Origin: CAG-390 sp045636385
GTDB taxonomy: Bacteria; Bacillota; Clostridia; Oscillospirales; CAG-272
Length of the DNA stretch: 64,000 nucleotides
Assembly (NCBI GenBank): GCA_045636385.1
Contig: JAZTXK010000030.1
Location: 1-64,000, forward strand
Direction of reading: 5' to 3'
Position 1 is the stretch's first letter. Each line of letters begins with the position of its first letter. The notes under the pieces are model-generated. The model ran no database searches. It worked only from the letters and a program-made list of their open reading frames with translations, and was not told where the DNA came from. Shown piece by piece: positions 49,192-56,273 of this stretch. The position numbers and the translations under genes are program-made.

Positions 49192-50373
49192 TTAATTCAA
49201 CTTTTTCCCGCAAGCTCTGATATACGGCTTGAGATTTTCAAGCAGCTCGTCTTCGTTTTCCGCCGCGGGGGAGTCGCTCCAGAGGCAGTAGCCGCCGCCG
49301 AGGACGCGGGGATCGGGGGCGGGAGGATCGTTTTCGGGATGTTGGCGGTCGAAGACGTAGGCGTTCCATTCGTCCGCGAGGGCATCGGGTGTGATGCCGC
49401 TTCGCTGACCGAAGCCGAGGACGTAATAGGTATAGTAGCTTGTGAAATTATATACCTTGTGTCCGCGCTCAAGGTAGACCGAAACCGCATTTTTGCCGCC
49501 GTTTGCCTTCGGCGACCAATACTGAATGTCGATCGAGCTGTCAAGCTCGGTCGCGCCCTTCCATCCCGTATCAAAATCGCGGTAGACGTCATCGTTCCAC
49601 ATCAGTATCTTTTCGTATCCGATCGAGCGCATGAGTGCGACGATGTCGTTCATATAAAGAATGAAAGCATCGTAGGCAACGGCATCGGGATTGCCCGTCA
49701 GAGCCTTTGCGTGCGCTTCCCAATGGTCAAGATTCTGCCATTTTGAGAGCGAATCGTCGATTGTCTCGCCGAATCCGAGAAGCTCGTCGCCGCCGATGTC
49801 AAATTTTCTGCAGCCGAGAGAGTAGAAGAATTCTCCATACTCGGCGTAAAGGTTACGAGCAAATTCGACCGCCTCTGCGTTCGAAATATCAATTCCGCGC
49901 GAGTGAGTGTACTGCGCCGCTTCCTTCGGGATGCTCGAGCCCTGAACGATCGCAACCTTGCCGTTTTTGTGGAAATAATTCGATATGTTCGAGCCGGTCT
50001 GCGCGTTGTATTTCTTGACGGCGTAGTTCATATGTCCGGGCGAGTCGAAGGAGGGAATGACCTCGATACCCTCGCTCTGCGCGAAGCGGACGATGTCAGC
50101 CATTTCGTCCTGCGTGATGAATTTGCCGTTGTTTTCGGGCATACCGTTTGCCGCGCCGTAAACGCAAAGCGAGTGGTCGCCGCCCGCAAGCCAGGGGTAT
50201 CTCTTCGATTCAAGTCGCAGTCCCATATCCTCGGAAAAATGAATACTGATCGCATTGAAGCCCGCGCTCTTAATTTCGAGAATGAGCCGCTTTATCCACG
50301 CGGGAGTGTAGTATTTTCTCGCGCAATCGAGCATAAAAATGCGCTCGGGGACGCGGTAGATTGAAGTTTTCAT
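49192..50373 (-). CDS. Glycoside hydrolase family 20-like enzyme
   Basis: A 393-residue GH20-fold enzyme. PSFDSPGHM (107-115) and the catalytic Asp-Glu pair FDIGGDEL (Asp196, Glu197) are typical; WNDDVYRDF and YCLWSD appear later in the barrel. The family releases N-acetylhexosamines by substrate-assisted catalysis. It lacks the usual N-terminal accessory domain and any signal peptide, so it likely works on imported oligosaccharides. GAGGAAAATGCT precedes the ATG. It follows the S15 gene by 116 bases, a gap filled by a palindrome array. Confidence 0.85.
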   Translation of the reverse strand: MKTSIYRVPERIFMLDCARKYYTPAWIKRLILEIKSAGFNAISIHFSEDMGLRLESKRYPWLAGGDHSLCVYGAANGMPENNGKFITQDEMADIVRFAQSEGIEVIPSFDSPGHMNYAVKKYNAQTGSNISNYFHKNGKVAIVQGSSIPKEAAQYTHSRGIDISNAEAVEFARNLYAEYGEFFYSLGCRKFDIGGDELLGFGETIDDSLSKWQNLDHWEAHAKALTGNPDAVAYDAFILYMNDIVALMRSIGYEKILMWNDDVYRDFDTGWKGATELDSSIDIQYWSPKANGGKNAVSVYLERGHKVYNFTSYYTYYVLGFGQRSGITPDALADEWNAYVFDRQHPENDPPAPDPRVLGGGYCLWSDSPAAENEDELLENLKPYIRACGKKLN

Positions 50374-50393
50374 AGCATTTTCCTCTGGGGCAG

Positions 50394-50469
50394 TCGCGCA
50401 AGCGCGAATGATAGTCGCCTGCGGCGAATGATAATCCGCTTCGCGGAATGATAATTTGCCTACGGCAAA
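50394..50469. repeat. Array of four short palindromes with constant spacer ATGATAA
   Basis: TCGCGC-AA-GCGCGA (50394-50407), TCGCC-TGC-GGCGA (50415-50427), TCCGC-TTC-GCGGA (50435-50447) and TTTGCC-TAC-GGCAAA (50455-50469) are separated by ATGATAG, ATGATAA and ATGATAA, and followed by ATGAAAG. Period 20-21 bases. Located between two co-oriented genes. Confidence 0.85.
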
Positions 50470-50489
50470 ATGAAAGGTGAATTTCCGAT

Positions 50490-52049
50490 TTATTCAACTA
50501 AAAGCGTAACGCTCGATTTATCGCAGATCACGGTATTATGCGCGATCTTGGCGGTTGTCTGGAGCGCGTAAGGTCCGCGGTTGTTGGTGTGGCGGACGTA
50601 TAGCGGAAAAGCTGAAGATGAGACGTCGATGCGGAGCTTTTCTCCCTTTTTGATGACGAAAGCGTGCTCGTCGAAGGAGAAATCCATCTCGATCTCGTCA
50701 CCCGGCTTATAGTCGGGCGCGAAATTCGAGATCTGATTGATATCGTCGCGCAGACCGTAATATCCCTCCTCCTTGCAGAGACTGAGGCGGATATAGAAGC
50801 AGGTGTCCTCGCAATCCGAGCGGACGCGGAGTTTTGCCGTCATCTTGCCCTTGACATAGGTGTCTTCCTCAAACTCGGGCGTGAAGAAGGAGAGAACGTC
50901 GTGTTGGATATTCGGCTTATGCTGCCACGCGTTGCCGCCGAAATTTGCCGAAAGTCCGCCCTTGAATTTCGCGGGGGCGTAGGGGTTATAGGTATAAGTC
51001 TTCTCCCCCTCGCCAAGCGCAAAGGTGATCGACTTTTCGGGCGCGGCGAAATCGTCGGTGCACCATTCGTTGCCGAAGAGCTTGTAATACGTGACCTTTC
51101 CGGGCTCGAAGGGAGCCGCCTCTTTGCCTCTGACCGAGTTGATCCAGCGGATATAAAAATCATTCAAGACGTCTTCGCCCGAGGGAGCGTCATCGAAGAC
51201 GATCGGCTGATCGCCCTTTTTGTTGTTGCCGTGGTCATAGGGATGAACGAACAGAGCGCATTTAGCCTTCGTTTCGGGCGCGATGGCGTTCCACAGATCG
51301 AACATACCGCCCGTGTAGATGTCGTAAAATCCCGTGACGACGAGGATCGGAATATTCGCGTTCGTCATCGCACCGCGCGAATCGCATCCGCCCGCGCGGG
51401 TGTTCCAGAAATCATCGTTTCGGTCGGGATGGAGAAGAATGTCGTCAAAGCTCGGCACGCTCTCGCCGAAAACGGTCTTTGAAAAGTCGATCAGCGGGAG
51501 CATATTGTAGCTTTCGGGCTTATAAGCCTTCTCGCGGATGCTCTTGCGCTTATACATACCCACGTACCAGCCGCCGTGGAGACCTATTTTATAGAATCCG
51601 TTGCGGTAATTGCAGTTGTAGCGCTCGGTGTCCTGAACGGCAAGCACCGCGCCCTTGATGTCGTCCGCAAAGGGTGCCGTAACCTGATGGACGGTTGATT
51701 TGTAGCTGTTGCCGACGAGGTAGAGCTCGCCGTTATAGAAGGTCTGCTGACGAACCCAATTCTGTAGGAAAAGTCCGTCCTCGCGCTCGTTAATGTAGGG
51801 AATGCAATCGCCCGAGCTCTTACCCCTGCCGCGGCAATGCTGATAAACGACGGCATAGCCCTGCTCGGTCCATTTCTCCACACTCGCGGCAAAGGCATCG
51901 ACGATCTCGTCCTCGGCTGAATTTTCAACCGCGTCAACGTAAGGATCGCGCCTGATAACGGTCGGAAACTTTCCCGATTCCTCGGGAAGGCAGATTACGG
52001 TGAAAAGATCTGCTCCGTTAAATTCAAGGTATTCGTAGTAGTTTTTCAT
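50490..52049 (-). CDS. CocE/NonD-type S15 hydrolase (X-Pro dipeptidyl-peptidase or acyl esterase family)
   Basis: A 519-residue alpha/beta hydrolase of family S15. The nucleophile elbow is GNSYKS (Ser115), preceded by VYQHCRGRGKSSGD (oxyanion/strand signature); the C-terminal beta-sandwich (about 370-519) is the X-Pro dipeptidyl-peptidase C-terminal domain with LRIDVSSSAFPLY. VHPYDHGNN holds a candidate His. No signal peptide, so probably cytoplasmic. Acts on peptides or esters; substrate unknown. Own promoter; the GH20 gene follows. Confidence 0.88.
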   Translation of the reverse strand: MKNYYEYLEFNGADLFTVICLPEESGKFPTVIRRDPYVDAVENSAEDEIVDAFAASVEKWTEQGYAVVYQHCRGRGKSSGDCIPYINEREDGLFLQNWVRQQTFYNGELYLVGNSYKSTVHQVTAPFADDIKGAVLAVQDTERYNCNYRNGFYKIGLHGGWYVGMYKRKSIREKAYKPESYNMLPLIDFSKTVFGESVPSFDDILLHPDRNDDFWNTRAGGCDSRGAMTNANIPILVVTGFYDIYTGGMFDLWNAIAPETKAKCALFVHPYDHGNNKKGDQPIVFDDAPSGEDVLNDFYIRWINSVRGKEAAPFEPGKVTYYKLFGNEWCTDDFAAPEKSITFALGEGEKTYTYNPYAPAKFKGGLSANFGGNAWQHKPNIQHDVLSFFTPEFEEDTYVKGKMTAKLRVRSDCEDTCFYIRLSLCKEEGYYGLRDDINQISNFAPDYKPGDEIEMDFSFDEHAFVIKKGEKLRIDVSSSAFPLYVRHTNNRGPYALQTTAKIAHNTVICDKSSVTLLVE

Positions 52050-52077
52050 AATTATACCGCCTTTTTGTTATGGGTTT

Positions 52078-52106
52078 ATTATAGCATAAATTGAGCATTT
52101 TTGCAA
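52078..52106 (-). promoter_or_regulatory. Promoter of the S15/GH20 pair
   Basis: Minus strand TTGCAA (52101-52106), 17-bp spacer ending TTTATGC, TATAAT (52078-52083). Confidence 0.77.
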
Positions 52107-52164
52107 CTGTGTGGGAAAATAATATTTGAGCGTTTATTTTAATATGTGGCATTATGAATATGGA

Positions 52165-52194
52165 AAAACAGCCACTCGCGCGAGTGGCTGTTTT
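52165..52194 (-). terminator. Terminator of the zinc-ribbon/lipoprotein operon
   Basis: A perfect palindrome with arm AAAACAGCCACTCG (52165-52194), lying after the last gene of the operon. Confidence 0.75.
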
Positions 52195-52254
52195 GGAGTA
52201 AAAACTATTGAAATGCAAAGGGACCAATGCAAAACTAGATTCTTTGCAGAAGAA

Positions 52255-52464
52255 TTAATATCCGTTATATTGCGCTATTGCAAGTAGTATGCCAATAACT
52301 AAAATAGCAATACCTCCAAGTAGCGCCAAAGGAGAGATTATGCTCCATTTAGCAATTTCTTTTTGCTGTTGAGGAGTAATGATTTTTTCGATTGTATGTC
52401 CGCATTTTGGACACATAACCGCTTCGTCGAGTAATTGATTTCCACATTTTTCACAATATTTCAT
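52255..52464 (-). CDS. Small zinc-ribbon membrane protein A
   Basis: A 69-residue protein: N-terminal zinc ribbon MKYCEKCGNQLLDEAVMCPK with two CxxC pairs, a short linker and one membrane helix (about 42-65, SPLALLGGIAILVIGILLAI). The zinc-ribbon-plus-helix form is common in Clostridia; role unknown. AT-rich, unlike the flanking genes. Twelve bases after the related gene B; last in the operon. Confidence 0.75.
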   Translation of the reverse strand: MKYCEKCGNQLLDEAVMCPKCGHTIEKIITPQQQKEIAKWSIISPLALLGGIAILVIGILLAIAQYNGY

Positions 52465-52476
52465 TTATGATGCTCC

Positions 52477-52764
52477 TCACATAAAATATATCATCAATAT
52501 CAAGAACAAATTAACAACAAAGCCTATTAGTGAAAACAAGCCTATTTGATTTGCTTTTCGAGGAGTTTGAGCTTGCATTGTGCAATACAAAATCAAACCA
52601 ACTATCGGTATAAAAAAGCCAAGTAAATTTAAGCCGACATTGGGCATATCAGCGGATGAATTGGCGGCTCCGATGTTGCCAACCCCATTCGCTGCGCAAC
52701 CGCAGTTGGTGCACACAATGGCATCATCCACCAATTCTTTTCCGCAATGAGTGCAATACTTCAT
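52477..52764 (-). CDS. Small zinc-ribbon membrane protein B
   Basis: A 95-residue protein: zinc ribbon MKYCTHCGKELVDDAIVCTN (C4, C7, C18 and C21), a Gly/Asn/Ala linker and two membrane helices (about 44-62 and 74-94). It shares the first 20 residues' pattern with protein A. Together they may sit at the membrane with the co-encoded lipoproteins, but no function is known. Confidence 0.75.
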   Translation of the reverse strand: MKYCTHCGKELVDDAIVCTNCGCAANGVGNIGAANSSADMPNVGLNLLGFFIPIVGLILYCTMQAQTPRKANQIGLFSLIGFVVNLFLILMIYFM

Positions 52765-52785
52765 AAATAGTCCTCCGCATATAAA

Positions 52786-53118
52786 TCAGTCTATTTCAAC
52801 ATCTACCGATGCTCTTTCAGTTTCCGGATTATATTTCCCTGTTCCTTCAAAGGTTCCTGAAACAGTTTGGTTGTATACATCCAAAGCAGAATATGTGCCA
52901 TAGAAGACAAACTCATTTTCACTAATTTCTTGAATAGTAGTAATTTGAGCCCTCGGTGCCTTGCATCCATAATTGGTTAAAGTAAAAGTAACATCCCATT
53001 CTGCTCGGTCAATAACCGCATCTTTAGGTGTCATTACTTTTGAGGGCTCTTCGCTATCGCACGCACAAGTTGAAATTAATAGAATTGCTATAAGCAAAAA
53101 TATTATGCCTTTTTTCAT
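52786..53118 (-). CDS. Small lipoprotein A of the XRE-linked operon
   Basis: A 110-residue lipoprotein: MKKGIIFLLIAILLISTCAC with cysteine at 20, followed by an about 90-residue beta-rich domain (FVFYGTYSALDVYNQTVSGT). The C-terminal half resembles its neighbour B (AVLGTYTIKIDKEIMSAKF). AT-rich. No known family. Confidence 0.7.
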   Translation of the reverse strand: MKKGIIFLLIAILLISTCACDSEEPSKVMTPKDAVIDRAEWDVTFTLTNYGCKAPRAQITTIQEISENEFVFYGTYSALDVYNQTVSGTFEGTGKYNPETERASVDVEID

Positions 53119-53162
53119 AATATCTCCTTTTTAATTCAATAATTAATGGCTGTGAAGGTTAA

Positions 53163-53504
53163 TTATTTGAAATCGTCAAATTCTTCTTTTGAGAAAGTGA
53201 ATTTATCTGCTTCTTCATTATATGTTGCAACCAAACCAAATTTTGCTGACATAATTTCCTTGTCGATTTTGATCGTATATGTTCCTAAAACTGCCCATTG
53301 ATTAGTTTTTGTTTCTACAACGGAAGCAATGTCTACATTTACAGGCTCGCTAACAAATCCGCCAATTCTGATACGGTAATTTGTACTTATGTATTCTGTT
53401 ACTTCATCAGGAAGTCTTTCTTTCGGGGTTCGTTTTTCACCGCCACAAGCGCAAAGCGTGAAGAGCAAAACTACGGTACAAAGTAGAGCAATAATTCTTT
53501 TCAT
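53163..53504 (-). CDS. Small lipoprotein B of the XRE-linked operon
   Basis: A 113-residue lipoprotein: MKRIIALLCTVVLLFTLCAC with cysteine at 20, then KRTPKERLPDEVTEYIS and a beta-rich domain related to lipoprotein A. An AAAGGA lies 12 bases before the ATG at 53504; an upstream TTG at 53534 would add ten unlikely residues. First gene of the operon under the XRE operator region. Confidence 0.7.
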   Translation of the reverse strand: MKRIIALLCTVVLLFTLCACGGEKRTPKERLPDEVTEYISTNYRIRIGGFVSEPVNVDIASVVETKTNQWAVLGTYTIKIDKEIMSAKFGLVATYNEEADKFTFSKEEFDDFK

Positions 53505-53526
53505 AGTAATTAGTATTCCTTTCAAA

Positions 53527-53568
53527 TATACCAAATTGGGATATTTATATTATACCAAAATGGTATAA
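53527..53568. promoter_or_regulatory. Two operator palindromes between the lipoprotein operon and the XRE gene
   Basis: TTATACCA-AAA-TGGTATAA (53550-53568), perfect, and TATACCA-AAT-TGGGATA (53527-53543), one mismatch. Their centres are 24 bases apart. The first covers the -10 of the lipoprotein promoter and of the probable XRE promoter (TGGTATAAT, 53561-53569). Confidence 0.75.
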
Positions 53569-53577
53569 TAATGTCAA
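53549..53577 (-). promoter_or_regulatory. Promoter of the lipoprotein/zinc-ribbon operon
   Basis: Minus strand TTGACA (53572-53577), 17-bp spacer with extended TGG, TATAAT (53549-53554). Overlaps the perfect operator palindrome. Confidence 0.8.
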
Positions 53578-53604
53578 GGTCTTTTGTAAAAAAAGGAGAG
53601 AAAA

Positions 53605-53814
53605 ATGGAATTTCGGCTCAAAGAATTGCGGAAAAAGCGGAATATATCGCAATTAAAGCTTGCAATCGATCTGAATATGAATCAGAATACGATCTCGCGG
53701 TATGAAAATTTGGAGCGCGAGGCGGATTATGAAACTCTTATTCGCTTTGCGGATTATTTTGGTGTTTCGCTTGATTATTTGCTGGGGCGAAGTAATAGCG
53801 AGGAAATAAAATAA
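53605..53814 (+). CDS. XRE/Cro-type transcriptional regulator
   Basis: A 69-residue HTH_3 protein, just the DNA-binding domain: LKELRKKRNISQLKLAIDLN, MNQNTISRYENLEREADYET, ADYFGVSLDYLLGRS. AAAGGAG precedes the ATG. It is divergent from the lipoprotein/zinc-ribbon operon and probably represses both promoters through the palindromes at 53527-53568 (inference). AT-rich like that operon, so they likely moved together. Confidence 0.9.
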   Translation: MEFRLKELRKKRNISQLKLAIDLNMNQNTISRYENLEREADYETLIRFADYFGVSLDYLLGRSNSEEIK

Positions 53815-53854
53815 AGGAACTTTTTATGAGTAAGTCATAGAAAGTTCCTTTTAT
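53813..53854 (+). terminator. Terminator of the XRE gene
   Basis: AAAGGAACTTT/AAAGTTCCTTT stem overlapping the stop codon, followed by TATG; weak T-run. A second hairpin TTCAATCTC/GAGATTGAA (53872-53904) lies before the convergent dehydrogenase gene. Confidence 0.6.
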
Positions 53855-53929
53855 GTATTATGGGCAATCAATTCAATCTCGCGGAATTTTTCCGGGAGAT
53901 TGAAGAATATCCGTAATAGCTTTTAGTTA

Positions 53930-54991
53930 TTATTTCAAAATCTCAATAATCGCATCTCCGACCTCGCTTGTGGAGGCGGTTCCGCCGAGGTCGCAGGTGA
54001 GGGTTTTGCCTTCGACCATCAGTTGCTCGATGGCGTCGATCAGGCGCGCGCCCCAATTTTCGTAGCCGAAGAAATCAAGCATCTGGCTTGCCGACCAGAT
54101 GGAGGCGAGGGGATTTGCGATGCCCTTGCCCGCGATATCGGGGGCAGAGCCGTGGATGGGCTCGAACATCGAGGGGAATTTTCTTTCGGGATTGATATTC
54201 GCGCCCGCCGCAAGTCCCATACCGCCCGCGATGGCGGCGCCGAGGTCGGTGATGATATCTCCGAAAAGATTGGAAGTAACAACGACCTCAAATCTCGCGG
54301 GATCCTTGACGAAGAACATACTTGCCGCGTCGACGAGGTAAGAGGCGGTCTTAACGTCGGGGTATTCCTTCGCGACTTCGGCAAATACGCTGTCCCAGAA
54401 TACCATTGAATAGTTCAGCGCGTTGCCCTTGGAAATGCTCGTCAGAGTCTTCTTTTCCTTTCTTGCAAGCTCAAAGGCATAGCGGATGATCCTTTCGGTT
54501 CCCTTGCGCGAGAAAACTCCCGTCTGAAGAACGACCTCGTTTTCCTGACCGCGGTAGAGCCAATCGCCCGCGCCGGCGTATTCGCCCTCGCTGTTTTCGC
54601 GGATGACTATCATGTCGATGTCCTCGCATTTCGTATCTTTGAGTGGGCAGGGAGCACCGCGAAGGAGCTTGACGGGACGGAGATTGACGTACTGATCGAA
54701 CTCGTGGCGGATCTTGAGCAGCAGATCCCAAAGAGATATGTGATCGGGAACGCCGGGGGTTCCGACAGCTCCGAGATAGATGGCGTCATACTGCTTCAGC
54801 GTTTCGATAGCATCGTCGGGCATCATTTTGCCCGTCTGCAGATAATAATCGCATCCCCAAGGGAAGTGCGTAAATTCAAATTCAAAGCCTCCGTCGAGCT
54901 TTGCAACGTGATCGAGCACGCGAACGCCCTCGGCAATGACCTCGGGGCCTATTCCGTCGCCCGCAATAACGGCAATTTTGTAGTTTTTCAT
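53930..54991 (-). CDS. Isocitrate/isopropylmalate-family dehydrogenase, probably tartrate or D-malate type
   Basis: A 353-residue beta-decarboxylating dehydrogenase. AGDGIGPEV starts the fold; DHISLWDLLLKIRHEFDQYV and NLRPVKLL, IVIRENSEGEYAGAG and HGSAPDIAGKGIANP are as in tartrate/D-malate dehydrogenases (TtuC/DmlA). It oxidises a 2-hydroxyacid with NAD+ and Mn2+ and decarboxylates the product. The start at 54991 follows GAGGA. It lies 20 bases after the UROD-like gene. Exact substrate not decidable by eye. Confidence 0.87.
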   Translation of the reverse strand: MKNYKIAVIAGDGIGPEVIAEGVRVLDHVAKLDGGFEFEFTHFPWGCDYYLQTGKMMPDDAIETLKQYDAIYLGAVGTPGVPDHISLWDLLLKIRHEFDQYVNLRPVKLLRGAPCPLKDTKCEDIDMIVIRENSEGEYAGAGDWLYRGQENEVVLQTGVFSRKGTERIIRYAFELARKEKKTLTSISKGNALNYSMVFWDSVFAEVAKEYPDVKTASYLVDAASMFFVKDPARFEVVVTSNLFGDIITDLGAAIAGGMGLAAGANINPERKFPSMFEPIHGSAPDIAGKGIANPLASIWSASQMLDFFGYENWGARLIDAIEQLMVEGKTLTCDLGGTASTSEVGDAIIEILK

Positions 54992-55011
54992 AGTGAAGTA
55001 TCCTCTATGTG

Positions 55012-56085
55012 TTATTTTGACCATTTGATGATGTTTTCGAGCATTCTCTCGGCGGCTTCGGGGGATGAAAATCTGTTACCGCTGAGGTAAACGCCGGTCG
55101 GATCGACGGTCTTGCAGAATTTCTCAATCTTATCCTCGTGCTTTTCGTCGAGCGCCCAGAGGAGTATGATATTCTTGCCCTTGTCCTGAATCTTTTTGAA
55201 AATGTCGAACCATTTTTCGTCGCAAAGCGGCTCTTTTCCCGCGCCGGGGTTCCATTGGATTCCGTTCAATCCGGGAATGTCAAGGATCATATCGAGATGC
55301 GGAAGCTCTCCGATGCCGTCGAGGTGATAGACCGAACGCTCAAGATATGATGCCTGATCGATAAGCTCGGGCAGAACGAATCTTTCAAACTGCGTGGGCG
55401 AGATCATATAGCAGAAGTCGCACTGCATCGGATACCACGGCTTTTCCGACGGAATATTCATCCAAGTGATGAAGGGAAGATCGTGCTTGCGGATGAAATC
55501 TACCTGCTTTTCGTAGGCAACGCGCGCCTCGCGGCGGACTTCCTTGGTGAAATTATATACCTCATCGGGGTAGTCGTAAAGATCGTAAAGCAGATTTTCG
55601 GTGCCGCGGAGCGACGCGACGATATCCATAATGCCGCCGAGGTCGGTTATCGAAAAGCAAACCTCGGGGTCTGCGGCAAAACGCTCCTGCATTTTTGTTA
55701 CGTACTGCCACATTTCGCTCTGCTCGTCAAATTTCACGGCGGGAGGATTTTCCCAATCGGTTATGATTTGCGGTTTATCGAACCATATCGTTTGTTTTGC
55801 AAGCTGAAATCCGCCGCCGAGGCAGGCGGAAAGACATCCGGGACCGAAGTTTGTGAAGTACCCGGGGATACCCTCGGCTAAATATTCGTAATTTGCGGAG
55901 TTGCATTTGAAGGCGTTGTAGTTATATTCCGGATCGAGCCACTTTTCCTCAAGGCTCAGGGGCGCGCGGTAGCCTACCGCTCCCGGCTTAACATAGGAAA
56001 TATTGAGTATCGGACGTCCCGTGTTTTCGCGTTTCCAGAATTTTTCATATTCCGCAAGTACGGATGCATATTTCTGTTTGAACAT
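55012..56085 (-). CDS. Uroporphyrinogen-decarboxylase-like protein (corrinoid methyltransferase type)
   Basis: A 357-residue UROD-fold protein, closer to MtaA/CmuA-like methyltransferases than to HemE. DLGGIMDIVASLRGTENLL, MQCDFCYMISPTQFERFVLP and YHLDGIGELPHLDMIL hold the putative Cys and His metal ligands. In Clostridia such genes sit in catabolic loci of unknown substrate. Co-transcribed with the dehydrogenase, an unusual pairing; perhaps demethylation or rearrangement before oxidation (inference). Confidence 0.83.
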   Translation of the reverse strand: MFKQKYASVLAEYEKFWKRENTGRPILNISYVKPGAVGYRAPLSLEEKWLDPEYNYNAFKCNSANYEYLAEGIPGYFTNFGPGCLSACLGGGFQLAKQTIWFDKPQIITDWENPPAVKFDEQSEMWQYVTKMQERFAADPEVCFSITDLGGIMDIVASLRGTENLLYDLYDYPDEVYNFTKEVRREARVAYEKQVDFIRKHDLPFITWMNIPSEKPWYPMQCDFCYMISPTQFERFVLPELIDQASYLERSVYHLDGIGELPHLDMILDIPGLNGIQWNPGAGKEPLCDEKWFDIFKKIQDKGKNIILLWALDEKHEDKIEKFCKTVDPTGVYLSGNRFSSPEAAERMLENIIKWSK

Positions 56086-56135
56086 TTTATCTCGCCTTTC
56101 TTGGATTATATAACAAAGTGCTTGTGCTTTTTTAC

Positions 56136-56164
56136 ATTATATCACAAATTCGGGTTCGTTTCAA
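56136..56164 (-). promoter_or_regulatory. Promoter of the UROD-like/dehydrogenase operon
   Basis: Minus strand TTGAAA (56159-56164), 17-bp spacer with extended TGA, TATAAT (56136-56141). Confidence 0.72.
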
Positions 56165-56213
56165 TAAATTGCAGAAAATAGCCGTGCATTTTTGCCAAAA
56201 AATTGATAATATA

Positions 56214-56242
56214 TTGACTTTATATTGCAAAAATGTTATAAT
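56214..56242 (+). promoter_or_regulatory. Promoter of the esterase/beta-helix lipoprotein
   Basis: TTGACT (56214-56219), 17-bp spacer, TATAAT (56237-56242), 31 bases before the GTG start. Confidence 0.8.
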
Positions 56243-56273
56243 AGCTTCAGATAAAAATAAGGAGGACTTCATT

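Noticed and set aside
50394..50469. CRISPR array
   Set aside because: Constant element is only 7 bases, the variable elements are themselves palindromic, and no cas genes are present.
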